Shown one piece after another: positions 16,527 through 24,626 of a DNA stretch of 38,404 bases. The position numbers and the translations under genes were made by a program. A model generated the notes under the pieces. The model was not told the origin of the DNA, did no database searches, and saw only the letters and a program-made list of their open reading frames with translations. The stretch is from Sedimentisphaerales bacterium. Its GTDB lineage: Bacteria > Planctomycetota > Phycisphaerae > Sedimentisphaerales > SM23-30. Location: contig JAFGSR010000164.1 in assembly GCA_016934515.1 (NCBI GenBank), forward strand, positions 1 through 38,404. Direction: 5' to 3'. Numbering within the stretch: the first letter of the stretch is position 1; each line of letters opens with the position of its first letter.

Positions 16527-18020
16527 CTAAAAACTCAAAGTTACTCCGGTGTACAACAAATGTCGCGCACTTTCCTGAAAAAAGGCATCTCCGGGCAGGA
16601 ACATCCCGTACCGAACCATCCAGGACAGGTCACTGCTAAGCCGCCAGTCAGCATACAGGTCCATTTCACTACCCAGATAGCTGTTGGTGCGATAGGAAAG
16701 ATTATCCGATACAGCCCCGTCCCCCTGCTGTTTATGAAACAGGTAAAGGTTCGTTCCAACCTTCAAATCATGGAACCGTTTCAGGTGATTCATCGGGAAA
16801 GTGGATACACCCATTCGAATCATGCCCAGGTTGCTCATGCGTGGAGCCATCGTCAAACCGGTATCGCGGAAACCCCAACCCACAAAATTGTGATCGACCG
16901 AATGTGGTTTATTGCCGCCAATTGTATCGCTGGGAGAAAAGGTGCGGTCCGAATCACCGCTGGCAAGCAGATATTCAAGCTCAAACTGGGTAAGCCGGGC
17001 ATCGCGCAACAGATAACGTAATTCGGTATCGAAAGCCCAGGCATGAATGTTTTGACGTTCGTCAACACCCGGCCAAGCGTAACTTTTACCAAACTCTCCA
17101 ACAATTTCGCAAATGTACAGCAGGTCCTTATGAAAAAACCGCCCGGTTGACCCCAAACCAACATAACGCGAATCGTATCCAAAAGATTGAGAAATTTGAG
17201 TTTGAGGATCGATCGCGTAGTTCCGTACGCTGCCGGCATCCTTATCCGCCTGTTCGAAATAATAGACAAAGGGTTGATGGTCAATCCAACCTCGATAACG
17301 CAACTCAACACCCCAGTAGCAACGTGATTCTTTGGGATTACCGGGAAAAGAGTGGTCAATATTGTAGCTGCTGGGAATCGACAGGGCTCCCAGGGCGGTT
17401 AATTGCCAATCGCGATAATAGCCGGTTAACAAAATCGCATCCAACGGCACCGAAAGTGCCAATCCTGTCCCGAATTCTACATACTGGCGGCCAACACGGA
17501 CACCCAGATCATAATCAGTCTGGGCAATTCCATAAGCTGCACGATAACGCGAAAGGCGAAAATCGTACCAGCCGCGCTCAAGGTTAGGCCCCTGCCAGTC
17601 ACTGTCATTATTGTTGTAACTGCTGCTGTGGTTCCAGTCGAGATAGTCCAGCTTCATACGACCATAAAAATTGTGGACCTGATCAATATTGAAAAATCCC
17701 CAAAGCCGTAATTCCTGTTCGCGCAAACCACGAAAAACATCATTGCGACCATCGAAATCCCGATCCACCTTTTCATCCAGCCCCCAATAGCTGCTGCGGA
17801 ACCAGCCACCCCAATCCAGCAGGGCGCGTTTTTCGGTGGGAACCTCCTGATCCATCATTAGCCGAAATGGCTCCGCTAACAATCGCTCACGCTGAGAACT
17901 GCTCGTCTGGGCTTGTAAATGACCGGTACCGATCATCAACACCAACACTACTCCAGCAGCCATCGTTAACAGAAACCGCCGATATCCCTCCCCATAAAAA
18001 TTCTGATTCGGAATTCTCAT
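16527..18020 (-). CDS. Outer-membrane beta-barrel porin, alginate-export-like (second copy)
   Basis: A 497-residue exported barrel protein. A signal peptide (LLTMAAGVVLVLMIGTGHLQAQ) is followed by a short helical plug-like part and repeated amphipathic strands. Telling segments are LREQELRLWGFFNID, FYGRMKLDYLDWN, VGRQYVEFGTGLALSVPLDAILL and a C-terminal LLYTGVTLSF ending in Phe. It resembles the alginate-export porin family but is only distantly similar to the porin at 2756-4177. The ATG at 18020 has AAGGA eight or so bases upstream; an upstream extension would spoil the signal peptide. As the first gene of the minus-strand series porin, lipoprotein, FecR, cyclase, it may be the envelope component those sensors monitor. 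Confidence 0.65.
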   Translation of the reverse strand: MRIPNQNFYGEGYRRFLLTMAAGVVLVLMIGTGHLQAQTSSSQRERLLAEPFRLMMDQEVPTEKRALLDWGGWFRSSYWGLDEKVDRDFDGRNDVFRGLREQELRLWGFFNIDQVHNFYGRMKLDYLDWNHSSSYNNNDSDWQGPNLERGWYDFRLSRYRAAYGIAQTDYDLGVRVGRQYVEFGTGLALSVPLDAILLTGYYRDWQLTALGALSIPSSYNIDHSFPGNPKESRCYWGVELRYRGWIDHQPFVYYFEQADKDAGSVRNYAIDPQTQISQSFGYDSRYVGLGSTGRFFHKDLLYICEIVGEFGKSYAWPGVDERQNIHAWAFDTELRYLLRDARLTQFELEYLLASGDSDRTFSPSDTIGGNKPHSVDHNFVGWGFRDTGLTMAPRMSNLGMIRMGVSTFPMNHLKRFHDLKVGTNLYLFHKQQGDGAVSDNLSYRTNSYLGSEMDLYADWRLSSDLSWMVRYGMFLPGDAFFQESARHLLYTGVTLSF

Positions 18021-18502
18021 AATAATTATCCTTAAATAGCATACAAAAACTAAGAGCTCCTGACAAAAAATGTTAAAAAACATGAATATCTGACTTAGAA
18101 TTCACCGAAAACCAGTTTTATTAGAACAAATAAAAGAAACAGTTCGAACATAATCCGACAGGACAAACCGGTTTTATTCAGAAATTTCGTGATGAACATT
18201 CTTTCCGGCGATTGGACACAATCCGAAATTTATGAGATTCGGCAGAAAACCGAATTATCCCAACTCCCTCAGATTTCACGACCTTCAAAAAACCACACTT
18301 TTTCGACAACGTCAAAAGCCATTTTGGCCGGGCAAACAGCCCTCAGAATGACAATTAGCATATTATCTCTGAACGCATCCACCAATCTAACAAAACTCAA
18401 CCATCATGCAAGCAAAAAAACGGCCGATCCCTACCCATAACAAGCCTGCCGACAGAGATCGTTACCTCACCCTTAAAATCTGAAAAAACATTTCAAAGCC
18501 TC
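18021..18502. other. Intergenic region upstream of the porin, no gene accepted
   Basis: About 480 bases separate the end of the lactonase gene from the porin start. A plus-strand frame at 18189-18440 has a poor start context and a composition typical of non-coding DNA, so I reject it. Two similar stretches (AAACCAGTTTTATT near 18110 and AAACCGGTTTTATT near 18166) form a short direct repeat that could be a binding site or chance. The C-excess of the plus strand becomes strong just beyond this region. Confidence 0.5.
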
Positions 18503-19393
18503 TCAGAAACCCGCCCGCCACTCCTCTCGCCCCGTAGCCGACACTTTCTCACAATAAACCTGCCCACCCAGGTAATTGCCCTCAGCATCCACACCCGTCC
18601 CAACATCCACCGCTCCCGGACAAGCACTGGTCACAAACAACTCGTCCATCTGCTCACCACCAAAATTAACACTCGAAACAAATCGCCCCGGCACTGCGAT
18701 TTCCCCCACGATCTCCCCCTGCTGATCAAGCCTTATCACCTTGGCCGCTCCCCAACAGGCCACCCACAAACCGCCCTGCCCATCCAGAGTAATCCCATCA
18801 GGCTTGCCATTTTCCGGTTTCCCCTGATAAATCACCTGCCCATGGGAAATTTCTCCCCCTGACACATCATAATCATAACGGGTAATGGTCCGCGGCTGCG
18901 AATCCGTGTGAAAAAAATATTTTTCATCCAACGAAAACGTCATCCCATTGGAACTCTGCAAATCCCTCAAAACTACCACCGGCTTTTTACTTTTTTCCAG
19001 CCGATACAATTTCCCCTCAGACCGCCGCTCGGTAAGCGTCCCGGCAAAAACCCTCCCCGCCGGATCGGTCGTAACATCATTAAACCGCTCATCCGCCGCC
19101 AACGCAATTTCATACAACAGCTCCGGCTCCTCAACAAAATCCCCCCGCTCATCCCGCCGCAACCGATACACCCCCCGATCCGTGCACAAAACCAGATCAT
19201 TACTCACCGTAAACGCCAGCCCACCCACCATCATCTGACCCTGCCAAATCAACTCAACCTTCTCTTCGCAACGCCGGTAGCGCCAAATCCGCTTCTCCAG
19301 AATATCCGTCCAGTAAAGCACCCCTTCCAAACCATTCCACACCGGACACTCCGCCAGATGACAATTCGGATTACCAATTGAACGCATCGACAT
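18503..19393 (-). CDS. SMP-30/gluconolactonase-family lactonase
   Basis: A 296-residue six-bladed beta-propeller of the SMP-30/gluconolaconase/LRE-like family. Characteristic segments are LAECPVWNGLEGVLYWTDI (conserved metal Glu in AECPVW), RFNDVTTDPAGRVFAGTL (metal Asn), QSSNGMTFSLDEKYFFHTDS (metal Asn) and GKPDGITLDGQGGLWVACW (metal Asp). It would hydrolyse a sugar-1,5- or 1,4-lactone to the aldonic acid in the cytoplasm, as there is no signal peptide. I place the start at 19393 because GGAGG lies five bases before this ATG; this leaves 28 bases after the stop of the dehydrogenase gene. As the third gene of the mutarotase-dehydrogenase-lactonase operon, it fits the last step of sugar oxidation. 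Confidence 0.87.
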   Translation of the reverse strand: MSMRSIGNPNCHLAECPVWNGLEGVLYWTDILEKRIWRYRRCEEKVELIWQGQMMVGGLAFTVSNDLVLCTDRGVYRLRRDERGDFVEEPELLYEIALAADERFNDVTTDPAGRVFAGTLTERRSEGKLYRLEKSKKPVVVLRDLQSSNGMTFSLDEKYFFHTDSQPRTITRYDYDVSGGEISHGQVIYQGKPENGKPDGITLDGQGGLWVACWGAAKVIRLDQQGEIVGEIAVPGRFVSSVNFGGEQMDELFVTSACPGAVDVGTGVDAEGNYLGGQVYCEKVSATGREEWRAGF

Positions 19394-19421
19394 TGCCGCC
19401 TCCACCCCCTGCCGCATCGAG

Positions 19422-20462
19422 TTAATCCAACCGCACCAGCTTCTGCTCACGGGCCGCTTCATAAATCGCCAGTATCAACTCCACCGCTTTTCTCGCCTCG
19501 GCTCCGTTAAGCTCAAATTCCCGCCCCTCTTCCAACGCCGCCAGAAACGCCTGAAAATTCCGCGTGTGGTTCACATACGATATCGCCGCCGGGTCCGCCA
19601 CTCCCCCACCACCACCGACCTGACCAAACCGCTTACGAATCTGCTCATCCTCGGCCCGCTCCTGGGCAAACTGCCACATCGCAAAACCCTCCTCAACCAC
19701 CACCGCCGTCCCTTTCGTCCCGGTCAACTCAAACCGCTTATATTGACCCGGATATGAAGCCGTCGTTCCATAAACACTGCCCAACGCTCCGTCCGCAAAA
19801 CGCAGCACCGCTACCGCAGTATCTTCCGCCTCCATATTCTCGTGACCAAGCCGTGCCGTAAAACCCTGCACCGACTCCACCGGACCCATCAGATCGCACA
19901 GCATATCAATCATGTGAATCGATTGATTCATCAACGCCCCGCCGCCGTCCAGTTTCCAGTCCCCGTGCCACGTCCCCTTATAGTAAGCTTCTTCTCGCCA
20001 CCACGGCACCGCCGCCGCCGCGTAAGTAATCCTGCCAAACCGCTTCGCCTCAACCGCCTCACGCAGCACCACCATCAAATCGTTAAAACGATTCTGAAAC
20101 ACCCCCGCCAGCTTCGTCCCGCAACGCTCATGAGCCTCAATCATCGCATCGATTCGCTCCAGCGTTATCTCCAGCGGCTTCTCACAAATCACATGCTTAC
20201 CCGCCTCGGCTGCCGCCACCGCCGGCTCCAGATGCAACCCGCTCGGCGTCGCGATAGTCACAATATCAATCCGCTCATCGCTCAGCATCTCTTCATAACT
20301 ACCCCAGGCCTCACCGCCATATTTCTCCGCCAGCGCCTCGGCCCGCTCCCGGGCAACATCACAAAATCCGATCAGCTTCGCGTTGGGAACATCACCTATC
20401 GCCCGTGCATGAAAATCCGCAATCAATCCCGCTCCAACAATTCCAAAATTCCAAGTTTTCAT
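19422..20462 (-). CDS. Gfo/Idh/MocA-family NAD(P)-dependent sugar dehydrogenase
   Basis: A 346-residue cytoplasmic oxidoreductase. The N-terminal Rossmann fold has the dinucleotide loop GIVGAGLIADFHARAI, followed by VTIATPSGLHLEPAVAA and the signature AGKHVICEKPLE, whose Lys belongs to the active site. The C-terminal beta-sheet domain carries WWREEAYYKGTWHGDW and GGGALMNQSIHMIDML, with the catalytic His. The family oxidises hydroxyls of sugars, inositols or sugar lactones; the exact substrate cannot be read. AAGGACAG precedes the ATG and overlaps the fucU stop region (10 bases between genes), so the three genes form one operon. Next to a fucose-type mutarotase and a lactonase, C1 oxidation of an aldose is the most economical reading. 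Confidence 0.9.
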   Translation of the reverse strand: MKTWNFGIVGAGLIADFHARAIGDVPNAKLIGFCDVARERAEALAEKYGGEAWGSYEEMLSDERIDIVTIATPSGLHLEPAVAAAEAGKHVICEKPLEITLERIDAMIEAHERCGTKLAGVFQNRFNDLMVVLREAVEAKRFGRITYAAAAVPWWREEAYYKGTWHGDWKLDGGGALMNQSIHMIDMLCDLMGPVESVQGFTARLGHENMEAEDTAVAVLRFADGALGSVYGTTASYPGQYKRFELTGTKGTAVVVEEGFAMWQFAQERAEDEQIRKRFGQVGGGGGVADPAAISYVNHTRNFQAFLAALEEGREFELNGAEARKAVELILAIYEAAREQKLVRLD

Positions 20463-20472
20463 CTAACTGTCC

Positions 20473-20904
20473 TTAAACAGGAGTAACACCCTTTTTCAAA
20501 ATAATGTTACCATACTTTGCCACTTCACCCGTCATCACCACCGCAAAAGCTCTCTTTGCTCGATCATAAAAATCAAACCGATCTATCCGCGCAATCGCCG
20601 CCGTTCCCGGAGCCTGCCTATCGATCACCGCCCGATAGCTTTTTTCCACCTGCGGATCCAACTCATCTCCCGCCACCGCCGCCATCATCACCAGCGGACT
20701 GTCAACATAACTATCCAGCTCAAACAACGGCAATATACCATCCAGCAACGCCGGCACCCCAATCCCGTCCGCCCGCAACACCCAATCATTAAAACTCTCA
20801 CCCGGAAAATGAGCGTCCGCCAACACAATCTCATCCCCATGCCCCATCCGGCACAATACTGCTAACAATTCCGGAGAAATCACCGCTGATATTCCCTTCA
20901 ACAT
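20473..20904 (-). CDS. fucU: L-fucose mutarotase, RbsD/FucU family
   Basis: A 143-residue RbsD/FucU protein that interconverts the alpha and beta anomers of a free sugar, classically L-fucose. The start [17 protein letters not shown] and the catalytic block [20 protein letters not shown], with its conserved His and Asp, are typical. [15 protein letters not shown] and [10 protein letters not shown] complete the active site from the neighbouring subunit. The second ATG is chosen because AAGGAG lies six bases before it but directly abuts the first. It is the first gene of the operon that continues with the dehydrogenase and the lactonase, and it is divergent from the GH116 gene. The FucU rather than RbsD reading rests on the AHFP/YGN motifs. 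Confidence 0.88.
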   Translation of the reverse strand: MLKGISAVISPELLAVLCRMGHGDEIVLADAHFPGESFNDWVLRADGIGVPALLDGILPLFELDSYVDSPLVMMAAVAGDELDPQVEKSYRAVIDRQAPGTAAIARIDRFDFYDRAKRAFAVVMTGEVAKYGNIILKKGVTPV

Positions 20905-21067
20905 AACCATCTCCTTAACAATAAAATTTTCCGACTTTCCACCCTCAATATAACACGTTCCTTACGTCACCTCTAGGGTTATTTTTTCGCCCCTCTCACA
21001 CCCCTCTCCCGCTTTGCCCGCTCCGGAAAAAGCCACACAAGACACTTATCCCAAATTTCTTTTTCTG

Positions 21068-21096
21068 TTGTGCATTTCAATTAAGACCGTTACGAT
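21068..21096 (+). promoter_or_regulatory. Weak promoter candidate for the GH116 gene
   Basis: TTGTGC (21068-21073) and TACGAT (21091-21096) are spaced by 17 bases, about 67 bases before the GH116 start. Both boxes are imperfect. The 258-base divergent gap (20905-21162) otherwise shows only a C-rich tract near 20990-21030 and three loosely repeated ATTTTCA-like units near 21115-21143. Confidence 0.28.
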
Positions 21097-21162
21097 ATTC
21101 ATCGATTTGCAGCAAAATTCACCAATTTTCAACAAATTTTCAGATTAATCCGGGAGTTTAAG

Positions 21163-24100
21163 ATGAGCCAAAACGACGAAAACAAAAAATGCGCGTGCTC
21201 TGATCCCTCATGTTGCACCCCAGCCAAAACCAGCCTGTCCCGCCGACAGTTCCTGGCCACCGCCGGTGCCGGGGCCGCCGGATTCTTGGCCGCCGGACGA
21301 CTCATCCCCGCCATGGCCGGGCCCTTCGAACCGAAAGATTTCGAAAATCTCATACCATCTGACAAAAAACTCTCTCCCGACTGGGTAAAATCCCTTTTCG
21401 AACGCACAAAACCCACTACCTACCACACCGAAGAACTTAAATTCGTCGGCATGCCCATCGGCGGCATCTGTTGCGGACAGCTTTATCTCGGCGGCGACGG
21501 AAAATTATGGCACTGGGACATCTTCCGCAGCGACTACCAGTCCGCTTACGGCACCATGTCCATGGGAATACACTATTCAGATCCGCCCGTTCCCCAGTCC
21601 CCGCTCGAACAGGGATTCGCCGTAAAAATCACTGCTGACGGCAAAACCTCCCAACGCTCCCTCGACAGCAAAGGTTTCCAGGACATCAAATTCCAGGGCC
21701 AATACCCCATCGGCCGCGTCGCCTACCGCGACAAAAATCTACCCGTTGACATCGATCTCGAAGCCTTCTCACCCTTCATCCCCCTCAATCACGACGATTC
21801 CGCCCTGCCCACCACCATCATGTCCTTCACCGTCACCAACAACAGCAACACCACCGCCGAAATCGAACTCGCCGGTTTCCTCCAGAACGCCGTCTGCCTC
21901 GATCACGATCAACCCCACATCGGCCGCCGACAGAACCGCCTCATCCGCAGAAACAACCGCTTCACCCTCTCCTGCTCCGCCCTGGGCCCCGTCAAATCGC
22001 AAGCCACCCAGCCGGACATCATCTTCGCCGATTTCGAAGGCGACTCTTACGAAAACTTCCAGCCCCAAGGCCAAGCCTTCGGCGATCAACCTTTCCCTGT
22101 CGACCAACTAGCCCCCCACAATCCCATCACCGGCTACCAGAACAACAAATTAGTCAACAGCCACAACACCCGCTTATTTGACGAATCCAACAGCTCCAAT
22201 CTCTGCCAGGCCGCCGACAACCTCACCGGAAAACTCACCAGCAAACCTTTCACCATCAACCGAAATTTCATCAACTTCCAAATCTCCGGCGGTAATCATG
22301 CCGGTAAAACCTGCCTCAATCTCATCGTCGATAGCAAAATCGTCCAAACCGCCACCGGCCAAAACAGCAACCGCATGCGCACCGCAACCTTCGACGTTTC
22401 CGACCTGCTCGGCAAAAACGCTCACCTGGAAATCATCGACTCCCAAACCGGCTCCTGGGGTAATATCGCCGTCGATCACATCACCTTTTCCGACCAACCG
22501 CCCCATCAAAACGAACTCGAAAACCTGCCCGGTTACGGCTCCATGGCTCTTTCAATCATCAATCCCAACCAAAACGACTCCGCCGCCCTGCAATTGCCCA
22601 ACGGCAAAACCGACCTGAACACCCTCTTTGCCTCCCTGACCCACCCATACAATTCCGAATCAACCGATTCACAACCTTCCGCTGCTCCACTACAACCCGA
22701 CAACCTCACCCTCCCCTTCGGACAAAAACTAATCGGCGCCCTCTCGCGCAAAATCTCCCTCGAACCCGGAAAAAAACAAACCATCGACTTCGCCATCTCC
22801 TGGTTCTTCCCCTACTACCCCAACGTCACCGGCGAATTCTCCGCCATTCAGGACATCCACAATCTAAACCGCCACTACGAAAACCGCTTCTCCGGCGCCT
22901 CCTCCGTCGCCGCCTATCTCGCCGCCAACTTCAGACGCCTCGCCGGACAAACCCGACTCTGGAACCAGACCTGGTACGATTCCACCCTGCCCCACTGGTT
23001 TCTCGACCGCACCTTCATCAGCCTCGACTGCCTCGCCACCCAAACCTGCCATTGGTTCGACAACGGACGATTCTACGGATGGGAAGGCGTCTGCTGCTGC
23101 CCCGGCACCTGCCAGCACGTCTGGAACTACGCACAGGGCCTCGCCCGAATCTTCCCCCACCTCGAAAGAACCACCCGCGAAAACATCGACTACGGCATCG
23201 CTTATCACCCGGACGGCGCTCTCGATTACCGCGCCGAATCCAGCCGCCACGTCGCCCACGACGGACAATGCGGCACCATCATCCGTGCCTACCGCGAACA
23301 CCTCACCAGCGCCAACGACGCCTACCTCAAACGAAACTGGAAAAAAATCAAAAAATCCATCCAATACATGATCGACTACGACGGAAACGACGACGGACTC
23401 ATCGAAAAAGCCCAGTACAACACCCTCGATCAGGCCTGGGTTGGCCCGATGGCCTGGATCAGCTCCATGTACCTCGCCGCCGTCGCCGTCGGCAAAGCCC
23501 TCGCCCTCGAAATGAACGACCCCGCCTTCGCCCAACGCTGCGACGCCATCCTCACCGCCGGCAAACAAAACATCACCGAACAACTCTTCAACGGTGAATA
23601 TTTCATCCACAAACCGCCAAACTTCGAAGCCACCAACACCAACGACGGCTGCCACATCGACCAGGTACTCGGCCAAAGCTTCGCCTTCCAGGTCGGTCTC
23701 GGACAAATCCTCACCCCCGACGAAACCGTCTCCGCCCTCAAATCTCTCTGGAAATACAACTTCTCCCCAGACGCCGGCGGCTACCGCAACAAAATGCAAT
23801 CCGCCATCAAGGGCGGCCGCTGGTACGCCATGCCCGGCGAAGCCGGACTGCTCATGACCACCTGGCCCAAGGGCGGCGCCGAAAAAGCCCATGGCACCGG
23901 TAAAGTCTTCGATATCGGCGTCGGCTATTTCAACGAATGCATGAACGGCTTCGAATACCAGGCCGCCTCACACATGATCTACCAGGGCAAACCCGATTCC
24001 GATCTCACCCAGATGGGCCTGGCCGTCACCCGCGCCGTCCACGACCGCTATAATCCCCTGCTCCGTAATCCCTACAACGAAATCGAATGCTCCGACCACT

Positions 24101-24528
24101 ACAGCCGCTCCATGGCCAGCTACGGCGTCTTCCTGGCCGCCTGCGGCTACGATTACCACGGACCCAAAGGACACCTCGCATTCGCACCCCGCATCAATCC
24201 CAACAAATTCCGCGCACCATTCACCGCCGCCCAAGGCTGGGGAACCTTCTCACAACAACGCTTCAAAAATCAACAAACCAACCTCCTCGAACTAAAACTC
24301 GGCTCCCTCAGACTCTCTACCCTCGCTCTCACCCTGCCTGATGCCTCTATCTGCCAAAATATCGACATCTCCGTTACAGAAGACTACCAACAACAACGGA
24401 AACAGCAACAACCACAAAAAATCAACGCCGATTTCTCCCAGCAAGACTCCAAACTAACCGTAACCTTCGAAGAAGAACTACGACTCCAGGCACCCACCCT
24501 GCTCAAAATCAATATCAAAACAAATTAA
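21163..24528 (+). CDS. Tat-exported GH116-type beta-glycosidase with inserted domain
   Basis: An 1121-residue secreted enzyme. A cysteine-rich leader (KKCACSDPSCC) precedes a twin-arginine signal (SRRQFLATAGAGAAGFLAAG). The N-terminal beta-sandwich begins TYHTEELKFVGMPIGGICCGQLYLGGDGKLWHW cut short by a domain at about residues 284-446 (IIFADFEGDSYENFQPQG, VNSHNTRLF, INFQISGGNHAGKTCLNL, DSQTGSWGNIAVDHI). This insert looks like the ligand-binding-like domain that planctomycete GH32 proteins carry. The alpha/alpha6 catalytic domain (about 590-1070) has DYDGNDDGLIEKAQYNTLD and CHIDQVLGQSFAFQVGLG, acidic blocks corresponding to the nucleophile and acid/base regions of GBA2-like GH116 enzymes. Glucosidase or xylosidase activity is likely. 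Codons end overwhelmingly in C. GGGAG precedes the ATG. Confidence 0.82.
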   Translation: MSQNDENKKCACSDPSCCTPAKTSLSRRQFLATAGAGAAGFLAAGRLIPAMAGPFEPKDFENLIPSDKKLSPDWVKSLFERTKPTTYHTEELKFVGMPIGGICCGQLYLGGDGKLWHWDIFRSDYQSAYGTMSMGIHYSDPPVPQSPLEQGFAVKITADGKTSQRSLDSKGFQDIKFQGQYPIGRVAYRDKNLPVDIDLEAFSPFIPLNHDDSALPTTIMSFTVTNNSNTTAEIELAGFLQNAVCLDHDQPHIGRRQNRLIRRNNRFTLSCSALGPVKSQATQPDIIFADFEGDSYENFQPQGQAFGDQPFPVDQLAPHNPITGYQNNKLVNSHNTRLFDESNSSNLCQAADNLTGKLTSKPFTINRNFINFQISGGNHAGKTCLNLIVDSKIVQTATGQNSNRMRTATFDVSDLLGKNAHLEIIDSQTGSWGNIAVDHITFSDQPPHQNELENLPGYGSMALSIINPNQNDSAALQLPNGKTDLNTLFASLTHPYNSESTDSQPSAAPLQPDNLTLPFGQKLIGALSRKISLEPGKKQTIDFAISWFFPYYPNVTGEFSAIQDIHNLNRHYENRFSGASSVAAYLAANFRRLAGQTRLWNQTWYDSTLPHWFLDRTFISLDCLATQTCHWFDNGRFYGWEGVCCCPGTCQHVWNYAQGLARIFPHLERTTRENIDYGIAYHPDGALDYRAESSRHVAHDGQCGTIIRAYREHLTSANDAYLKRNWKKIKKSIQYMIDYDGNDDGLIEKAQYNTLDQAWVGPMAWISSMYLAAVAVGKALALEMNDPAFAQRCDAILTAGKQNITEQLFNGEYFIHKPPNFEATNTNDGCHIDQVLGQSFAFQVGLGQILTPDETVSALKSLWKYNFSPDAGGYRNKMQSAIKGGRWYAMPGEAGLLMTTWPKGGAEKAHGTGKVFDIGVGYFNECMNGFEYQAASHMIYQGKPDSDLTQMGLAVTRAVHDRYNPLLRNPYNEIECSDHYSRSMASYGVFLAACGYDYHGPKGHLAFAPRINPNKFRAPFTAAQGWGTFSQQRFKNQQTNLLELKLGSLRLSTLALTLPDASICQNIDISVTEDYQQQRKQQQPQKINADFSQQDSKLTVTFEEELRLQAPTLLKINIKTN

Positions 24529-24560
24529 CTTTCGCAAAATTTTTCCTGGATTTTGAGGAA

Positions 24561-24588
24561 AGGGATAAGTATTAGGGGATAAGTATTA
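24561..24588. repeat. Two tandem copies of a 14-bp unit
   Basis: AGGGATAAGTATTA is followed directly by GGGGATAAGTATTA, identical except at the first base. It lies in the 98-base gap between the GH116 gene and the methyltransferase gene, about 40 bases before the latter's start. Possible regulator site or simple slippage duplication. Confidence 0.7.
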
Positions 24589-24626
24589 TGGAAGAACGCT
24601 TGCTGGTAAATGATATCTAGGGAATT

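Noticed and set aside
18189-18440. 83-codon plus-strand frame
   Set aside because: Poor start context and low-complexity polar composition in an AT-rich intergenic stretch.
22864-23892. A 342-codon open frame antisense to the GH116 gene
   Set aside because: The GH116 gene uses C-ending codons so heavily that stop codons are rare in the opposite strand. The antisense protein is Gly/Val/Ala/Glu-rich with no recognisable domain.
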